Shown here piece by piece: positions 36,990 to 46,929 of a stretch of DNA of 64,000 nt (positions are counted from its first letter, which is position 1; each line of letters starts with the position of its first letter). The stretch comes from JAAELZ01 sp965237485. GTDB lineage: Bacteria > Pseudomonadota > Gammaproteobacteria > Arenicellales > Poriferihabitantaceae. The stretch covers positions 310,001 to 374,000 of the forward strand of contig CBDEFQ010000010.1 of NCBI GenBank assembly GCA_965237485.1, written 5' to 3'. The notes beneath the pieces are model-generated. The model did no database searches. It was given only the letters and a program-made list of their open reading frames with translations, and was not told where the DNA came from. Made by a program: the position numbers and the translations under genes.

Positions 36990-38570
36990 TTTAATGTTTG
37001 GTAGCATGTCTGTTGAGTGAAGATTTCATCGAAACGCTGCTCAAGTATTTTACGTTGGTTCTCGCAAGGCTGGGTTTTATACTCTTTAACGCCCGATAAA
37101 AGCACCAGACTTGGTCGCGTATTTTAGCAATGCCCTGCCGGTGTCCCTCGTTCAGCGGTATCAACTTATGGATTAAGTGCTCGGTGTGTATCCAACACAA
37201 GGCATGAGCCAAAATGTTAAATTGCCCTGCATCATCACTGACGACAGCGATGTCATCACACAGACCATGATGCAAAATACTACCAAGTAATGCCCCTTCG
37301 GTGGTGATACGTCGGTGACGTGCCTTAATGATCAACAGGCTATCGAGCATTTCAAGCCAGTCATCCTCGTTGGCAATACGGCGTTCCCGGTGCTCAGTTA
37401 CAGCGGCTAAGGCTTGCTTTGGCAATCCATGTTGTTGCCTATAATTCAACGCACTTTGACTCAAACGATAATCCGTATTGCCAGCCCTTAATAGCAGTAG
37501 GAAGTTAATTCGACTTTTTGATTGAGTACTTTTAAACCACGCAAACAAGTCATTACCAATGTGCGTTACATAGCCATTTTTGCCCTGATGGCGAGCACCA
37601 CTATCGTCCACGGTCACGTAAGACGATGCGCTCAGAGCAACGCTTAGTAACGCCTCTTTCTCAGCATGAAAGGGCTCTTTAGTGCTGATCAGTATTGGGT
37701 TAATTTGTCCCGAAGAAATATCAATTCCCCACTCTCGCAACTGTTCCAACAAGAGTGGTTGCGTGGTTTGACAATGATGATATTGATAGAGAATATAACT
37801 GACCAGACGAGGCCCATAATGTCGCCCTGCCACGGATGTCGGTAACTGGCCTTTGAGCTTTTTATTGTCTGGCGTTACCCAATGCGCTAAACGATAGCGG
37901 GTGGTATGAACCTTGATAAGCAAATCTTGCACTACAAAATCCCGATAGCCTTTAAAGCGAGAACCTTCGGGCACGGACTTCGCTGGTTCAATAACCAGAT
38001 TTAGGTCAATTGACAGCCTTGGTGTTTTCTTTGCCTTGTTCGACCCAGCTCGCTGCTTAGGTTTGTCGCTAGAAGATGAACGTTTTGGCTCTGTTTTCTT
38101 ATCCATATTACCGCCCTTAAAAGTAGGCCGCCTCTTCTGCCCCTTAAGGATATTGATTTCATCTTTAAGCAATGCTATTTCTTCGTCCTGTTGTTGAACT
38201 CGCACCAACAGCTGCTCCACTAGCACCCGCAACATTTTTACTGCGGGGGTTTGTTCTTGTTCAGGAATGTCGGGAATAGAGGGTAGCTTACTCAAGGTCT
38301 TAAACGTCCGTCAACTGGATAGACCTTAGTGTACCATCGGTTTTGAAAGTCCAATTTTGCCTTCTCAACTGCGCCACAACGAACGTTAAGAAGACACCCC
38401 TGAACGTCCTTAAGCGATCTTTGTTATTAGCGTAAAGGGGCCTACAACCACCCTGGAACTCAACCTAAATCGAGTCACTCGACCACGTTGAATTACCTTC
38501 CTTTTAGCGTAAAACCCTGTCAAGAAATATTTTGTTTTATTTTACCTGCCACGGGTTATTGAGAAGTTAC
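36990..38570 (-). mobile_element. IS66-family element, copy 2, truncated at the MITE
   Basis: The IS end (GTAACTTCTCAATAACCCGTGG on the minus strand) is at 38570. The other end is gone, the sequence stopping at the MITE at 36989. The 38296-38570 leader matches copy 3 closely. Its outer boundary at 38570/38571 cuts the 3' end of a LysR gene. Confidence 0.88.
36991..38295 (-). pseudogene. IS66-family transposase, truncated and frameshifted
   Basis: The best-preserved N-terminal two-thirds of the three IS66 transposases: the frame is open from TTG at 38295 through SSYVTVDDSGARHQGKNGY and DIAVVSDDAGQFNILAH. One base is missing (GTTAAAGAG versus GTTAAAAGAG in copy 1) near 37080-37090, which scrambles the reading after FYRALK. 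The C-terminal domain with the last acidic residue is deleted at the MITE. Inactive. Confidence 0.88.
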
Positions 38571-39323
38571 GGTTGAGGTTGCTTTAGTCATAGGTAACAC
38601 TGGGCTGCCGTGTACCCATACTAGCCCTAAAGTTTGAGAAACAGTCGGTTTTTCGAGTAACTTCTGCTTGGTGTTGGGTAAGTGGGCAAAACGCTTTGGA
38701 ACGATCGTAGCCAGATCGCCTGCCATTGCGTGAAATGCTAATTGAAAAATAGAATTCGACTCTAAAATTGGTTTACATTGCGCCCCAGCCTTCTCAAACG
38801 CGTCGTCCATAATTTGCCTTTCTTGCATCGATTTAGACAATAAACATAACGGCAATTTCACCGCATCAGCCCAGGAGATAGTCGGACTATCGTCTAACCA
38901 GTCGTTATCAGGCAGCAGTAAGTATAGCGGCTCTTCGTATAAGGCCATGGTAACGAAACGGTCAAGCGCTGGGTTATCCAAATAAGTAACACCAATATCT
39001 ATCTCAAAGTTGGTTAATCCCAAAACCAGTTGATCGATACCCATAAATTGGATATTCAATTGAACCGATGGGTAACGTTTTTGGAACAGCTGACTAACTG
39101 TTGGATATAGAGGAGAGCTCAACGGGGTTGCACCAATTCGTAAACGCCCATTTAGGTCGCTCCGCATAATGCTCAATTCCTCTATCATCGCGGAGCGACC
39201 TGCGAGTAATCGTTTGGCCCAGGTAACTACCCTCTTTCCTTCTTCGGTAAACCCTTGAAATTTTTGCTGCCTCAGAATTAAAGGAATACCCAGTTCTATC
39301 AGCTCGTTTATAATTTTTGCCAC
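38571..39323 (-). pseudogene. LysR-family regulator, truncated at both ends
   Basis: The protein starts inside the helix-turn-helix domain (KIINELIELGIPLILRQQKF, FTEEGKRVVTWAKRLLAG) and keeps the linker helix and the effector domain (LNGRLRIGATPLSSPLYP, FEIDIGVTYLDNPALDRF). The first ~35 residues, with the HTH core, are missing and replaced by the remnant of a secreted protein gene. The last residues (from ATSTVTSQ) come from the IS66 end at 38570. It cannot bind DNA normally. The target is unknown. Confidence 0.8.
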
Positions 39324-39602
39324 TCCAAGTCGCCTTAACTAAATTTTCTGAATTACACTTCTTCGCCGAATACATAGTACAAGATGCAAACCCTACTTGT
39401 GAAAGCGATGAATCCATCGTTTACGCACAAAACTGTGGCAACCTGGCCCTTCCATCGACCCGAGTTTAAATATTCTCTTTTCCTTGTCTTTCTTAGTGAG
39501 TTCATAAAAACGAACTGATTGGCCTGCATAAGCCACTCCATTATAAACGCAGCACAACACCATCAGCAGTAAGGCACTCATAGCCAAACGTCTAGTTATC
39601 AT
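39324..39602 (-). pseudogene. Small secreted protein, frameshifted and 3'-truncated
   Basis: ATG at 39602 opens a signal-peptide protein (LAMSALLLMVLCCVYNGVAYA, then GQSVRFYELTKKDKEKRIF and GSMEGPGCHSF). One missing G near 39408-39413 stops it at HRFHK. In the next frame it goes on as VGFASCTMYSAKKCNSENLV and ATWSGK, at which point it joins the LysR remnant. The Cys pattern (GPGCH, ASC, KKC) suggests a disulfide-bonded periplasmic protein. I know no function. Confidence 0.55.
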
Positions 39603-39628
39603 TCGAGCATAAAACCGTATTTCAACTA

Positions 39629-39928
39629 TTACCTACTGAGCTTCCAAAGGCGTAACTGACCCGTGGAGCCTATTTCGCCGTCGGTAAAGACACTTTGATC
39701 ACCTTGACCTTGATCGTAATAGTCTATTAACTTGCCTTCACCTCTACGTACCACAGTTGACTCGACGTGATCCTGCGTTTTAATTTGATACACCACCAAA
39801 CCTTCTTCAAGTTTCTCCGCTTCATCATTGAGCTCAGAGCCTACTTGCCCATTGGCGACCGCGCTGAGAGTTAAAAAACCGCAAGCTATTAGTAAGCTGC
39901 GTTTCGGTGATTTAAAATGATGTTTCAT
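39629..39928 (-). CDS. Small secreted protein of unknown function
   Basis: 99 residues. A Sec signal is evident (SLLIACGFLTLSAVANGQ), with cleavage likely after ANG or nearby. The mature part is acidic at first (SELNDEAEKLEEGLVVYQI) and ends in TDGEIGSTGQLRLWKLSR. It lies between the frameshifted secreted protein and the LOG gene on the same strand, so the three may share a transcript. Not recognised; the ending recalls small proteins encoded near polA in other gammaproteobacteria, but I cannot place it in a named family. Confidence 0.6.
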   Translation of the reverse strand: MKHHFKSPKRSLLIACGFLTLSAVANGQVGSELNDEAEKLEEGLVVYQIKTQDHVESTVVRRGEGKLIDYYDQGQGDQSVFTDGEIGSTGQLRLWKLSR

Positions 39929-39939
39929 ATAAAATGTTT

Positions 39940-40707
39940 TTACCCTATTGCTGGAAATGCTTCAGGGCGATGAAAGCCTTTATTTTCGTAAAAATCAAAA
40001 ATAGCCTCGCATACCTCGTCGGGTGAATCTATAACCTGTATCAGGTCTAAATCCTGTGTACCAATTGTACCTTCCGCGACCAGCGTATTCTTAAAAAAGT
40101 CTAACAGGCCATCCCAAAATGCAGACTGAACAAGGATAACAGGGATAGCCGGCGTTTTGTCTGTTTGGATAAGTGTCAACACTTCTACCAATTCGTCGAG
40201 AGTTCCAAGCCCCCCAGGCATTACAATATAGGCCGCTGAGTATTTTACAAACATCATTTTACGCACAAAAAAGTGCTGGAAATCTATACTGATATCCTGA
40301 TACGCATTTGGAGGTTCTTGCTTACCTGGCAAAATGATATTCAAGCCAACGCTAGGTGATGTCCCTTGTTGCGCACCTTTGTTCGCCGCTTCCATAATGC
40401 CCGGGCCTCCGCCACTAATAACTGAAAACCCTCTGTCTGACAACATTGCAGCTATGCTTTCAGTCAACTTATAATATTCATGATTAGGGTCAGTTCTAGC
40501 CGAACCAAAGATACTCACTGCTGGATGCACGCGGGTCATTTTGTCGAACCCTTCAACGAATTCACCCATCACCTGAAAAATTTTCCAAGACTCGTGATTA
40601 AGTTCCGCGGTTGGCGAACCTGGCCAATTCTCGAAATTTGCTACATCTTCAGGTTTATACATGCGTAATTTGTTTAGATACGGTGTCTTTATTTTTTGGC
40701 AATTCAC
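39940..40707 (-). CDS. LOG-family (TIGR00730) nucleoside-monophosphate phosphoribohydrolase
   Basis: 255 residues with a Rossmann fold. VSIFGSARTDP, VISGGGPGIMEAANKGA and the family signature PGGLGTLDELVEVLTLIQTDK (catalytic PGGxGT..E) are all present. LOG proteins hydrolyse AMP or cytokinin ribotides to base and ribose 5-phosphate and are cytoplasmic. The N-terminal extension (to about residue 45) is longer than in plant LOG and fits the bacterial long type. It diverges from polA, with 110 bp between the starts for both promoters. Confidence 0.87.
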   Translation of the reverse strand: MNCQKIKTPYLNKLRMYKPEDVANFENWPGSPTAELNHESWKIFQVMGEFVEGFDKMTRVHPAVSIFGSARTDPNHEYYKLTESIAAMLSDRGFSVISGGGPGIMEAANKGAQQGTSPSVGLNIILPGKQEPPNAYQDISIDFQHFFVRKMMFVKYSAAYIVMPGGLGTLDELVEVLTLIQTDKTPAIPVILVQSAFWDGLLDFFKNTLVAEGTIGTQDLDLIQVIDSPDEVCEAIFDFYENKGFHRPEAFPAIG

Positions 40708-40817
40708 TTAGCACTAGAATGGGGTATCATCACCCAATACCGCTGCATTTTAGTTACGCCATTAAAGCAAATGCGCAAAATTAATGTCAAATAATTCATC
40801 CCATCCCATTCAATAAA

Positions 40818-43571
40818 GTGACCAATTGTAAGCAACTTATTTTAGTAGACGGCTCTTCATTTTTGTTTAGGGCTTATCACGCCCTGCCGGATCTGGCGAC
40901 ACGAACTGGTCAAATGACGGGTGCGATTTATGGCGTGACTAACATGCTGAGAAAGCTGATTAAAGAATGTCAACCGGAGCATGTGGCGATAGTCTACGAT
41001 GCTAAAGGTAAAACGTTCCGCCACGACTTGTATGATTTATACAAAGCCAACCGACCTTCCGCCCCCGAGGATTTAGTCACCCAAATAAAATACGTCCATC
41101 AAATTACCGCAGCACTGGGGTTTCCCGTACTGTGTGTGCCGGGCGTGGAAGCAGATGATGTGATCGGCACTTTAGCGCATCAGGCCGCTAGCAGCAGCAT
41201 GGATTGTTTGGTTGTAACTGGCGACAAAGATATGGCACAGCTGGTTAATAAGCAGGTCACACTTGTCGACACCATGAAAGACCAAACTCTTGACGAAAAA
41301 GGTGTTTTTACCAAGTTTGGGGTGCACCCGAATCAAATTATTGATTATTTGGCTTTGGTTGGCGACACCTCCGACAACATCCCTGGTGTACCCAAAGTAG
41401 GGCCTAAAACAGCGGCAAAATGGTTGGCAGAATATCCCAACATTGACGATATCGTAGCCAATGCCGACAAATTCACTGGAAAGGTAGGTGAGTATTTACG
41501 CGAAAATTTAGAGCAACTCGCACTTTCGAGAATACTCACCACCATCAAACTTGATGTAGATCTTGAAGTGGGGCCAGATGAGCTGCTATTTCAAGTAGCT
41601 GATACTGCTACACTAAGTACGCTATACAAAGAACTGGAATTTAATACCTGGGCTAAAGATTTGCTTCTGGCCGAACACGCGGGGGATGACGTTGATAATG
41701 CGCTTAATGATTACGCTCAGCCTAATGACAAAGAAGCCACGCCGACTTCTGCCATTGATACCACTGCATATAAAACTATTTTAGTGCTCGATGATTTAGA
41801 CGAATGGGTAGATATGCTTACTATTGTTGGTTTGTTTGCAGTTGACACAGAAACCACCTCGCTCGACCCGCAGCAGGCCAATTTAGTAGGTTTATCCTTT
41901 TGCGCGCTACCGGGTGAGGCAGCTTATCTTCCGTTAAAACACAGTTATGCTGGGGTACCGCAACAAATTGACTTTGATCTGGCGATTGCAAAGCTAAAGC
42001 CCTTGCTTGAAGACGAGGCCATTAAAAAAATAGGCCAAAATATTAAGTACGACAAAATTGTACTCGCCCACCACGGCATTGCACTAAATGGCATCGAGTA
42101 TGACACCATGCTTGAGTCGTACGTAACCGAGGCTGGAATCACCAACCAGAATATGGACACACTGGCAATGCGGCATTTAGACCACAAAACCATTGCCTTC
42201 AAAGAGGTGGCGGGCACAGGCAAAAAGCAATTAACCTTTGATCAAATTGACCTTGAGATTGCTGCTCCGTATGCCGCAGAAGATGCTGATATTACATTAC
42301 GCTTGCATCATGCGCTTTGGCCTAAGGTACAAGAAAACGTGCAGATAGAGTGCTTATTTCGCGATATAGAAATGCAGTTATTGCCCGTGCTCGCAAGGAC
42401 CGAAACCCACGGTGTAAAACTAAACGCCACCATGCTAGCCCAGCAAAGCCTAGAGATTGGTAAAACATTGCAAGAGCTCGAAGCTCAGTGTCATCAACAA
42501 GTAGACGAAGCCTTTAACATTGCCTCCCCTAAGCAAATACAAGCGATACTCTATGATAAATTAAATTTGCCCGTTTTGAAAAAAACGCCCGGTGGCCAAG
42601 CTTCGACCGCGGAAAGCGTGTTGCAAGAGTTAGCTGATGAAGGGCACGAATTACCCAAATTAATTCTCGCACATCGTTCGCTTGCCAAACTTAAATCCAC
42701 CTACACAGACAAACTGCCGAAGCTGATTAACCCGCGCAGTGGCAGAGTGCATACCTCGTACCATCAAGCGGTGGCAGCCACTGGCCGACTTTCTTCAAGT
42801 GACCCGAATCTACAAAATATTCCGGTGCGAACAGAAGAAGGCCGCAAAATCCGCGCTGCTTTCGTGGCCGAATCAGGCCACAAGTTACTCGCGGCAGATT
42901 ATTCACAGATTGAACTACGTTTAATGGCACATCTATCAGAAGACACGCGGCTAGTCGATGCATTTAAAAATGGCTTGGACGTGCACAGCGCCACGGCAGC
43001 GGAAGTGTTTGAAGTTGAGGTCGAAGCCGTTGACCGTGAGCAACGCAGACGTGCAAAAGCCATCAATTTTGGCCTTATTTACGGTATGTCTGCGTTTGGT
43101 TTAGCCAAACAATTAGGCATTGAACGCAAGGAGGCGCAAGATTATATCGACCTCTATTTTGATCGCTATCCCGGCGTTAAACGCTACATGGACGAAATGC
43201 GCACAATCGCTGCTGAGCAAGGTTATGTGGAAACGCTGCACGGGCGGCGTCTGTACCTTCCAGAGATTCATTCTAGCAACTTTAACCGTCGCCAATATGC
43301 TGAACGCACGGCGATCAACGCACCCATGCAAGGCTCTGCTGCAGATTTAATTAAACTAGCGATGATTGAAGTAGATAAATGGGTCAACAAAAATCAGCCA
43401 GACACCCGCATTATTTTGCAAGTGCATGATGAATTGGTTTTAGAGGTGCCAGAAAAAAATCTTGATGAAATGCGCGAACAAATATCTCCACTAATGACCG
43501 GCGTTACGCAGCTCAAAGTGCCGCTAGTTGTTGACACGGGTGTCGGCGACAATTGGAAGGAAGCCCATTAG
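40818..43571 (+). CDS. polA: DNA polymerase I
   Basis: 917 residues, with all three domains: a 5'-3' exonuclease (1-290; LILVDGSSFLFRAYHALP, GVEADDVIGTLA, DTSDNIPGVPKVGPKTA), a 3'-5' proofreading exonuclease with catalytic acids intact (FAVDTETTSLDPQ, AAEDADITLRL), and a polymerase (DYSQIELRLMAHLS motif A, RRRAKAINFGLIYGMSAFG motif B, QVHDELVLEVP motif C). It repairs DNA and removes primers. The GTG at 40818 is the start; the next in-frame codons already belong to the domain. No ribosome site is obvious. Complete. Confidence 0.97.
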   Translation: MTNCKQLILVDGSSFLFRAYHALPDLATRTGQMTGAIYGVTNMLRKLIKECQPEHVAIVYDAKGKTFRHDLYDLYKANRPSAPEDLVTQIKYVHQITAALGFPVLCVPGVEADDVIGTLAHQAASSSMDCLVVTGDKDMAQLVNKQVTLVDTMKDQTLDEKGVFTKFGVHPNQIIDYLALVGDTSDNIPGVPKVGPKTAAKWLAEYPNIDDIVANADKFTGKVGEYLRENLEQLALSRILTTIKLDVDLEVGPDELLFQVADTATLSTLYKELEFNTWAKDLLLAEHAGDDVDNALNDYAQPNDKEATPTSAIDTTAYKTILVLDDLDEWVDMLTIVGLFAVDTETTSLDPQQANLVGLSFCALPGEAAYLPLKHSYAGVPQQIDFDLAIAKLKPLLEDEAIKKIGQNIKYDKIVLAHHGIALNGIEYDTMLESYVTEAGITNQNMDTLAMRHLDHKTIAFKEVAGTGKKQLTFDQIDLEIAAPYAAEDADITLRLHHALWPKVQENVQIECLFRDIEMQLLPVLARTETHGVKLNATMLAQQSLEIGKTLQELEAQCHQQVDEAFNIASPKQIQAILYDKLNLPVLKKTPGGQASTAESVLQELADEGHELPKLILAHRSLAKLKSTYTDKLPKLINPRSGRVHTSYHQAVAATGRLSSSDPNLQNIPVRTEEGRKIRAAFVAESGHKLLAADYSQIELRLMAHLSEDTRLVDAFKNGLDVHSATAAEVFEVEVEAVDREQRRRAKAINFGLIYGMSAFGLAKQLGIERKEAQDYIDLYFDRYPGVKRYMDEMRTIAAEQGYVETLHGRRLYLPEIHSSNFNRRQYAERTAINAPMQGSAADLIKLAMIEVDKWVNKNQPDTRIILQVHDELVLEVPEKNLDEMREQISPLMTGVTQLKVPLVVDTGVGDNWKEAH

Positions 43572-43598
43572 AGCCCGCTTACTTGCTCTATCTTTGCA

Positions 43599-44507
43599 AT
43601 GAAAAAGCTACCCACCGTTCGCCAGCTTCAATATTTAGTTGCCTTACGCAAGACCAATCATTTCGGCCAAGCCGCAGAGGCCTGCTTTGTCTCACAATCG
43701 GCATTTAGCACCGCAATTAAGGAACTTGAAACCACGCTTGAAGCTTCGCTAGTCGACCGCACTAATCGCAGCGTTGTATTTACCTTGGCGGGCATCAACA
43801 TTGAAGCTCAAGCTAGGCGCTGCCTTGCCAATATAGAAGAGTTATCCGCGCTGGGTAAATCCGCGGGTGAACCTTTTTCTGGTGCACTACGCCTAGGTTT
43901 AATCCCGACTATTGCACCTTACTTGCTACCTGAATTGTTGCCCGCGCTACGCAATACTTACCCCAATTTGAAATTGTACTTAAAAGAAGGCCAGAGCCAG
44001 CAAATTTATCAGCAGCTCATCTCTGGCGAACTGGATCTGATCTTATTCGCCGAGCCTTACGATGTTCCACATACCGCCATCCACCCCTTATTCAAAGACA
44101 GTTTTCATTTTGCCTATAGCCAACTTAGCGAGCACAGTCAACGCAAAAACGTCAACTTCGCGAAGTTAGATCCAGACAGCCTGTTACTACTGGAAGATGG
44201 CCATTGTCTACGCGAACACGCACTGGCCGCTTGCAGCCTTAAAGACCAAGTACAAGTTAGTCAGTTTAGTGTCAATAGCTTATATACCTTGGTGCAAATG
44301 GTGAACAGTAATCTGGGGGTCACGTTGCTACCGAATATGGCCATTAAATATTTAAACCTCAACGAATCAGAAATTGGCACTTGCGAATTACAATCTAATT
44401 TCTCACGGACTATCTCTCTGGCATGGCGAGAAGGCAGCTCCAGACAGTCTGAGTTTCGCAGCATCGCTAAAACCATTGAAAATGCGGTTGCTAGTAAAGC
44501 TTCTTAG
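43599..44507 (+). CDS. oxyR: Hydrogen-peroxide-sensing regulator OxyR
   Basis: LysR-family activator of the peroxide response, 302 residues. The N-terminal helix-turn-helix reads RQLQYLVALRKTNHFGQAAE and FVSQSAFSTAIKELE. The redox pair is in LLLLEDGHCLREHALAAC, two Cys nine residues apart as with C199/C208 of E. coli OxyR, within the same conserved EDGHCLR context. So a disulfide switch is expected. It starts 27 bp after polA and is followed after 15 bp by the rluE remnant, suggesting a polA-oxyR-rluE transcript. Intact. Confidence 0.93.
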   Translation: MKKLPTVRQLQYLVALRKTNHFGQAAEACFVSQSAFSTAIKELETTLEASLVDRTNRSVVFTLAGINIEAQARRCLANIEELSALGKSAGEPFSGALRLGLIPTIAPYLLPELLPALRNTYPNLKLYLKEGQSQQIYQQLISGELDLILFAEPYDVPHTAIHPLFKDSFHFAYSQLSEHSQRKNVNFAKLDPDSLLLLEDGHCLREHALAACSLKDQVQVSQFSVNSLYTLVQMVNSNLGVTLLPNMAIKYLNLNESEIGTCELQSNFSRTISLAWREGSSRQSEFRSIAKTIENAVASKAS

Positions 44508-44522
44508 GTAAGCTTTGCTCTA

Positions 44523-45065
44523 ATGCCAAAAATTGTATTACTCCACAAGCCCTTTGGGGTGCTAAGCCAATTTAGCGACACTGATAACCGCCAAACCTTA
44601 AAGGACTATGTTCAAATTCCCAACGTATACCCTGCCGGCCGTTTAGACAAAGACCCTGAAGGCTTACTGGTGCTAACCGACGATGGCCCAACGCAACACC
44701 AAATTGCATAACCCAAGTACAAAACAGCAAAAACCTACTGGGTACAAGTGGAAGGACAAATAAGCAACGAAGCCTGCCAACAATTAGCCCATGGAGTGGT
44801 ACTTAAAGACGGTTTAACCAAACCTGCGCAGTGTAGTGCGATTACTACTCCGAACTCCTTAGAACCACGCGACCCGCCCATCAGAGTACGTAAAAACATA
44901 CCTGATAGTTGGCTAGAATTAACTATTCATGAAGGTCGAAACCGTCAAGTTAGAAGAATGTGCGCTTCAGTTGGGTTCCCGGTTCTGCGCTTGATTCGCT
45001 ATAGCGTAGGGCCGTGGACGCTAGACGGCTTGACGCAGGGCAACTATAAATTAATTCAGCTATAG
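44523..45065 (+). pseudogene. rluE: 23S rRNA pseudouridine synthase RluE, nonsense codon
   Basis: A short pseudouridine synthase of the RsuA/RluE group, normally modifying U2457 of 23S rRNA. The start (VLLHKPFGVLSQFSD), the catalytic Asp in PAGRLDKDPEGLLVLTDDG and the C-terminal EGRNRQVRRMCASVGFPVLR are well kept. A TAA at 44709-44711 (after THQIA-like THQ...A, where the family has His or Asp before PKYK) ends translation after 62 residues. Downstream the same frame is open to 45065. A single substitution explains it, so this is either a fresh pseudogene or a base error. Confidence 0.87.
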
Positions 45066-45140
45066 ACCCACACTCAAACTGCAGTGTTACAATGATCCAG
45101 ACCTAAACATTGGGCTTCATAGCCTTTCTAATTTGCGAAT

Positions 45141-46889
45141 ATGGCAGAGTACAAAGCACCGATCGAAGACATCGAATTCACCCTTAAGTATTTAGTGAAA
45201 GTTGATCGTTTAAGTGAACACGCTCTTTTTTCAGAAGCTAACGAAGAACTGATTGGCCTCATTTTATCGGAATCTAGCAAGCTCGCTGAGCGAGAAATTG
45301 CCCCTACCAACCAAATTGGTGATCAAATCGGTTGCTCTATCGACGGCGATGGCGATGGCGAGGTGATAACACCAAAGGGCTTTAACGAAGCTTATCAAGC
45401 CTTCACTGAGGCGGGTTGGAGCTCTCTGCAATTTGACCCAGAATATGGTGGTCAAGGTTTGCCATTTATCCTTTCCACCGCCGTATTGGAAATGGTGCAA
45501 TCAGCAAATATGGCATGGAGCCTTAGCTCCTTGCTTACGCAAGGTGCTATAGACGCAATTTACCACAATGCCGACAACACCCTAAAACAAGCTTACCTAC
45601 CTAAGATGATAAGTGGCCAATGGACCGGCACCATGAATTTGACCGAACCCCAGGCTGGCTCTGATCTAGTGCTGATAAAAAGCAGCGCCACTAGAGAAAA
45701 CGATCACTATCTTATTAAAGGCCAGAAAATATTCATCACTTGGGGTGAGCATGATATGGCTGAAAACATTGTCCACCTAGTTTTGGCTCGCTTACCCGAT
45801 TGCCCCGCCGGCGTTAAAGGCATCTCTTTATTTGTCGTACCCAAGTTTTTAATTGATGAAGAAGGCAATATAGGTGCACGTAACGATTGTAAAGCCATTT
45901 CAATTGAACACAAACTCGGGATTCACGGCTCACCCACTTGCGTGATGAGTTTTGGCGAAAATGAAGGGGCGATCGGCTATTTGGTAGGTGAAGAACATCG
46001 TGGCTTAGCCTGCATGTTCACGATGATGAACACTGCAAGGTTAATGGTAGGCTTACAAGGTGTTTCAATCGCTGAACGTGCACTTCAAGATGCCACCTTG
46101 TACGCTAGCGAACGTCGTCAAGGAAACCTACCGGGGACCAAGGAGACTTGTACTATAGACCAGCATCCCGACGTGCAACGCATGTTAATGACGATGCGCG
46201 CACTCACCCAAGCTGGCCGCGCCGTTGCCTACGTAGCTTGCAGTGGTGTTGATTTGGAAAAAATAGCTGTTTCTTCCGAGCAAGAAAAAGCCAAAAGCCG
46301 GCTTGCTTTACTCACGCCAATCGTCAAGGGCTGGGTCACTGAAATTGCGCAAGAAGTTACTTCACTTGCTATTCAAGTGCACGGCGGTATGGGCTTTATT
46401 GAGGAAACCGGCGTGGCGCAGCATTTTCGTGATGCTCGAATTTTACCGATATACGAAGGTACCACTGGCATTCAGGCACTGGATTTAGTCGGGCGAAAAA
46501 CCCTTTATGATCAAGGCCAAGCCTATGCTGATTTGATTGCAGAAATGCGCGACGACACAGCGAGAATAGAAAGCCAATTACCTGACTACGCCGGACATTG
46601 CCAAGCGCTAAACAATAGTATTGTGCATATAGAAAACACCATTACCGCTCTAGTCGCAGAACCTAAGTTGGCAGCGCATGCCGCCCACGATTTCCTCTAT
46701 TTGAGTGGTTACGCCTGCGGTGCATGGCAAATGTTATTAACGTTAGAGTCTTGCGCCACTCTCGCTTCAGATGCCAGCCCTAATCAAACACACTTAGCGC
46801 AACTAAAACAAAGTGCCTCTTTTTACCTACAACACTTACACCCAAGAACGCTAGGCCACGCTGCATCAATAAACGCTATTGAGCTTTAA
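45141..46889 (+). CDS. Acyl-CoA dehydrogenase, DmdC-like (long form)
   Basis: FAD-dependent acyl-CoA dehydrogenase, 582 residues. It has the N-terminal extension and C-terminal extra domain of the group that includes 3-methylmercaptopropionyl-CoA dehydrogenase DmdC. Seen in order: LGWSSLQ-like entry, GTMNLTEPQAGSDL, IFITWGEHDM, MFTMMNTARLMVG, the VHGGMGFIEETGVAQHFRDA flavin segment and the catalytic-base region ILPIYEGTTGIQALDLVGRK. It likely works in beta-oxidation or DMSP demethylation, but no dmdB or dmdD is nearby, so the substrate stays open. Stands alone; intact. Confidence 0.86.
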   Translation: MAEYKAPIEDIEFTLKYLVKVDRLSEHALFSEANEELIGLILSESSKLAEREIAPTNQIGDQIGCSIDGDGDGEVITPKGFNEAYQAFTEAGWSSLQFDPEYGGQGLPFILSTAVLEMVQSANMAWSLSSLLTQGAIDAIYHNADNTLKQAYLPKMISGQWTGTMNLTEPQAGSDLVLIKSSATRENDHYLIKGQKIFITWGEHDMAENIVHLVLARLPDCPAGVKGISLFVVPKFLIDEEGNIGARNDCKAISIEHKLGIHGSPTCVMSFGENEGAIGYLVGEEHRGLACMFTMMNTARLMVGLQGVSIAERALQDATLYASERRQGNLPGTKETCTIDQHPDVQRMLMTMRALTQAGRAVAYVACSGVDLEKIAVSSEQEKAKSRLALLTPIVKGWVTEIAQEVTSLAIQVHGGMGFIEETGVAQHFRDARILPIYEGTTGIQALDLVGRKTLYDQGQAYADLIAEMRDDTARIESQLPDYAGHCQALNNSIVHIENTITALVAEPKLAAHAAHDFLYLSGYACGAWQMLLTLESCATLASDASPNQTHLAQLKQSASFYLQHLHPRTLGHAASINAIEL

Positions 46890-46929
46890 TACTTCGAAGG
46901 GATGCTTTTCACGTATAGCGAAGGAGGGT

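Noticed and set aside
36675..36995. MITE-encoded proteins (frames starting MHSEIKKV or running NLDKSVKTRKSM)
   Set aside because: The frames occur because the MITE is short and stop-poor; they are identical in unrelated sites and have no ribosome site or known domain.
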